Of a DNA stretch of 7,465 nucleotides, positions 5,612-7,465 are shown piece by piece. A program made the translations under genes and the position numbers. The notes beneath the pieces were generated by a model. The model searched no databases. It was not told the DNA's origin and was given only the letters and a program-made list of their open reading frames with translations. The DNA comes from Pseudomonadota bacterium. GTDB taxonomy: Bacteria > Pseudomonadota > Gammaproteobacteria > UBA6186 > Azoamicaceae. Numbering within the stretch: position 1 is the stretch's first letter; every line of letters starts with the position of its first letter. The stretch covers positions 1-7,465 of the forward strand of contig JAJZUR010000075.1 of NCBI GenBank assembly GCA_021848375.1. Reading direction: 5' to 3'.

Positions 5612-7027
5612 ATGGATGCAAAGATTCAAACCCAAGTGGTAGTGTTAGGTTCTGGCCCTGGTGGGTATACTGCAGCATTTCGTGCAGCGGATCTCGGTAA
5701 AGAAGTTATCTTAGTTGAAAAAGATCCCAGTTTAGGGGGCGTTTGTTTAAACGTTGGTTGTATACCTTCTAAAGCATTATTACATGCCGCAAAAGTGTTG
5801 GATGAAACGCAAGATTTTAATGGACATGGGATTACCTTCGGTAAACCCGTTATCGAATTGCCCAAATTAAGAGAATGGAAGCAAGGCATTGTGACACGCT
5901 TAACGGGTGGGTTAAAAATGTTGGCGAAGCAGCGTAAAGTTCAGATCATAGAAGGGGAAGGAAAGTTTACCGGTGCAAACGAGCTGATGGTGCAAACCAA
6001 AGAAGGTATAAAAACGATTACTTTTGAACAGTTAATTATTGCAGTCGGTTCACGACCCGTACAATTACCTTTCTTACCAAAAGATCCTCGCATTATGGAT
6101 TCCACCTGCGCTTTAGAATTGCCTGAGATCCCAAAACGTCTATTGGTAATTGGGGGTGGTATTATTGGGATGGAAATGGCAACCGTCTATAGTGCATTGG
6201 GTTCTAAAATTACGGTCGTTGAATTAATGGATGGTTTATTGGGCAATGTGGATAAAGATATTGCAGCGCCGCTATATAAACGCGTGCAAAAACGCTACGA
6301 AAATATTTACTTGAATACTAAAGTGACCAAAGTGGACGCTAAAAAAGACGGGTTATGGGTAACGTTTGAAGGAACAGGGGCGCCGAGTGCGCCCGAAAAA
6401 TTTGATTACATTTTATCTGCGGTCGGACGCGTGCCAAATGGTAAATTAATTGACGCGGAAAAAGCGGGAGTCAATGTAGATGAGCGTGGCTTTATTGCAG
6501 TCGATAAACAACAACGCACCAATATTGCGCATATTTTTGCCATTGGCGATGTAGTTGGAAATCCCATGCTTGCGCATAAAGCGATGCCAGAAGCGCGTAT
6601 CGCAGCAGAAGTGATTGCCGGTAAAAAACATTTCTTTGAACCGCTTTGTATTCCGTCGGTTGCGTATACGGATCCTGAAGTTGCATGGGTAGGCGTAACC
6701 GAAACAGAAGCTAAAACGAAAAAGCTGAATTACGAGAAAGGCATTTTCCCGTGGATGGCGAGTGGCCGATCGCTCAGTTTAGGCCGTGATGAAGGATTAA
6801 CTAAAGTGTTGTTTGATAAAGAAACGCACCGCATCATTGGCGCAGGCATCGTCGGACCTAATGCAGGTGATCTGATCTCAGAAATCGCACTTGCCATTGA
6901 AATGGGCTCTGATGCGGAAGATATCGCGTTAACCATACATCCACACCCAACTTTGTCGGAAACTATCTGTTTGGCGACAGAGGCGTTTGAAGGGACAATT
7001 ACGGATTTGTATTTGCCGAAGAAGTGA
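5612..7027 (+). CDS. lpdA: Dihydrolipoyl dehydrogenase, E3 component
   Basis: LpdA is a flavoprotein that reoxidises the dihydrolipoyl arm of E2 and reduces NAD+. In many bacteria the same E3 also serves 2-oxoglutarate dehydrogenase and the glycine cleavage system. The 471-residue product has the full class I disulfide oxidoreductase layout. The FAD-binding GSGPGG is at 13-18 and the redox pair Cys45/Cys50 lies in GGVCLNVGCIPSK. The NAD-binding GGGIIG is at 181-186, and the second FAD motif IFAIGD ends at Asp313. At the C terminus HPHPTLSE supplies the catalytic His445/Glu450 pair, which works with the other subunit of the dimer. Length is normal and no key residue is missing. AAGGAGT lies 7 nt before the ATG, the best ribosome site in the cluster, and the gene follows aceF by 14 nt. 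It is the last gene of the cluster. Confidence 0.98.
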   Translation: MDAKIQTQVVVLGSGPGGYTAAFRAADLGKEVILVEKDPSLGGVCLNVGCIPSKALLHAAKVLDETQDFNGHGITFGKPVIELPKLREWKQGIVTRLTGGLKMLAKQRKVQIIEGEGKFTGANELMVQTKEGIKTITFEQLIIAVGSRPVQLPFLPKDPRIMDSTCALELPEIPKRLLVIGGGIIGMEMATVYSALGSKITVVELMDGLLGNVDKDIAAPLYKRVQKRYENIYLNTKVTKVDAKKDGLWVTFEGTGAPSAPEKFDYILSAVGRVPNGKLIDAEKAGVNVDERGFIAVDKQQRTNIAHIFAIGDVVGNPMLAHKAMPEARIAAEVIAGKKHFFEPLCIPSVAYTDPEVAWVGVTETEAKTKKLNYEKGIFPWMASGRSLSLGRDEGLTKVLFDKETHRIIGAGIVGPNAGDLISEIALAIEMGSDAEDIALTIHPHPTLSETICLATEAFEGTITDLYLPKK

Positions 7028-7042
7028 GCGCCTAATATCCCC

Positions 7043-7078
7043 CCGCGAGCAAAGCTCGCGGCCCCCTTCAAAGGGGGC
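7043..7078. repeat. Two adjacent GC-rich hairpins between lpdA and the antitoxin gene
   Basis: CCGCGAGC (7043-7050), AAA, GCTCGCGG (7054-7061) is a perfect 8-bp stem. It is followed at once by GCCCCCT (7061-7067), TCAA, AGGGGGC (7072-7078), a 7-bp stem sharing one base. The pair lies between convergent genes, so it may end transcription from both sides. However, neither strand has a T run after the stems, so it is not a classical intrinsic terminator. The compact paired-hairpin form also fits a REP-like repeat. I cannot tell these apart from one copy. Confidence 0.7.
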
Positions 7079-7082
7079 GAAT

Positions 7083-7388
7083 TTAAGGCGAGTCGTTGGA
7101 ATGCATTGTTCCGGATAAATGTCCCGCAGCATATTTATGGAGTACACTAGAAATGAGGGTTTGATAGGGTAGCCCTTCATTAGCAGCGATACGCTTTAAG
7201 CGAGCAAGATCACTACTAGACAAACGAATGTTGATGCGAGCATCTTTATTTAAGAAATTAGTTGCAGCACGTTTTGCAATTGTAATTTCTTCTTTAAGAT
7301 TTTTCACAGTTTTCCATTCGCCCCTTTCAAAAGATTCAAGTAGTTCTTTTTCGTCTTTATCGAGCGTTGACCTAGATTTTTTCCTCAT
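7083..7388 (-). CDS. Ribbon-helix-helix (CopG-type) antitoxin
   Basis: This 101-residue protein has a charged N-terminal half (LDKDEKELLESFERGEW...) that in such antitoxins would contact the toxin. Its C-terminal half, about 49-91, fits a ribbon-helix-helix DNA-binding fold: strand RINIRLS, helix SSDLARLKRIAANEG, turn LPYQTL, helix ISSVLHKYAAGHL. From memory this is the CopG/RHH predicted antitoxin group (COG5304), whose members usually end soon after HKYAAGHL. Here ten extra residues (SGTMHSNDSP) follow. AGGAG at 7400-7396 is 7 nt before the ATG, which overlaps the stop of the upstream toxin-like frame as ATGA. Antitoxins of this type normally bind their own operator to repress the pair; that operator would lie beyond the right edge. 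The gene converges on lpdA. Function is inferred from the family. Confidence 0.85.
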   Translation of the reverse strand: MRKKSRSTLDKDEKELLESFERGEWKTVKNLKEEITIAKRAATNFLNKDARINIRLSSSDLARLKRIAANEGLPYQTLISSVLHKYAAGHLSGTMHSNDSP

Positions 7389-7465
7389 AGTCCATCTCCT
7401 AATAAATATTGTTTAGTTGCCTTTCTACTTGGAAAAATTGTCTCGCTAATTCAATTATGAAGTGC
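7385..7465 (-). pseudogene. 3' end of the cognate toxin gene, apparently disrupted (runs off the right edge)
   Basis: In the minus-strand frame whose TGA (7387-7385) overlaps the antitoxin ATG, the last codons read TIFPSRKATKQYLLGDGL. From memory, T-I-[IF]-P-S-R-K-A-T-[KR]-[KQ]-Y-L near the C terminus is characteristic of the small toxins paired with this antitoxin group, so toxin followed by antitoxin is the expected order. Four codons before TIFPSRK there is an in-frame TGA (7453-7451). The neighbouring frame upstream is open to the window edge and reads HFIIELAR, so a one-base change near 7440 would join the two. Either the toxin has decayed or there is a sequencing error. Only 27 codons are visible, so the name of the toxin family is left open. 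Confidence 0.5.

Noticed and set aside
664..6675. Seven GGATCC sites (664, 1146, 1505, 1828, 3792, 4244, 6670)
   Set aside because: This is more than random expectation, but nearly all lie in codon contexts favoured here (GGA TCC or x GAT CC) and show no regular spacing or strand bias.
6730..7071. 113-codon open frame on the minus strand across the end of lpdA
   Set aside because: It is antisense to conserved lpdA sequence including the catalytic His-Glu motif, and its composition reflects lpdA codons. No homology is recognised.
7399..7465. Alternative minus-strand frame reading HFIIELARQFFQVERQLNNIY as a BrnT-like toxin end
   Set aside because: The AR and ER spacing is suggestive, but the other frame gives the much more specific TIFPSRKATKQYL and the ATGA overlap with the antitoxin. 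The upstream part of this frame may still be toxin sequence before a frameshift.
1..7465. CRISPR array, tRNA, rRNA, transposase or phage integrase
   Set aside because: No regular spacer-repeat array, clover-leaf candidate, ribosomal RNA sequence or recombinase motif was seen on either strand.

Overview
The window looks like a chromosomal segment from a gammaproteobacterium with moderate to low GC. The pyruvate dehydrogenase E1 is the long homodimeric (AceE) type found in Gammaproteobacteria. The genes are tightly packed and AT-leaning at third codon positions. ampD sits directly in front of aceE, and E2 has a single lipoyl domain. From memory this arrangement fits the Legionellales/Coxiellaceae side of the class, but the sequence alone does not prove the genus.

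Layout. (1) Positions 1-338, minus strand: a small 70-codon gene overlaps by four bases (ATGA) the start of a lemA-family membrane protein gene that runs off the left edge. (2) Positions 339-473: a short divergent control region. Two good sigma-70-like promoters stand back to back, one per strand, with their -35 boxes 7 bp apart. (3) Positions 474-7027, plus strand: a compact five-gene cluster with gaps of 6, 6, 15 and 14 nt. It holds a secreted protein of unknown function with a C2-like acidic loop, ampD, aceE (E1), aceF (E2) and lpdA (E3). (4) Positions 7028-7082: two adjacent GC-rich hairpins after lpdA. (5) Positions 7083-7465, minus strand: a ribbon-helix-helix antitoxin gene, and upstream of it the 3' end of what looks like its toxin gene, which carries an in-frame stop or a frameshift.

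Together, aceE-aceF-lpdA encode the three catalytic subunits of the pyruvate dehydrogenase complex, which turns pyruvate into acetyl-CoA. They appear to be transcribed with ampD, a cytoplasmic peptidoglycan-recycling amidase, from one promoter ahead of the secreted-protein gene. No pdhR regulator gene is present in the window.

The most unusual structure is in aceF. The linker between the lipoyl domain and the E3-binding domain is encoded by a GC-rich nested palindromic and tandem repeat block (about 4530-4685). It looks like a dispersed REP-like element that inserted in frame and is translated as part of E2. I do not see a wholly new multi-gene system here. The best leads are this element, the decayed toxin-antitoxin end, and the uncharacterised proteins at the two divergent operon heads.
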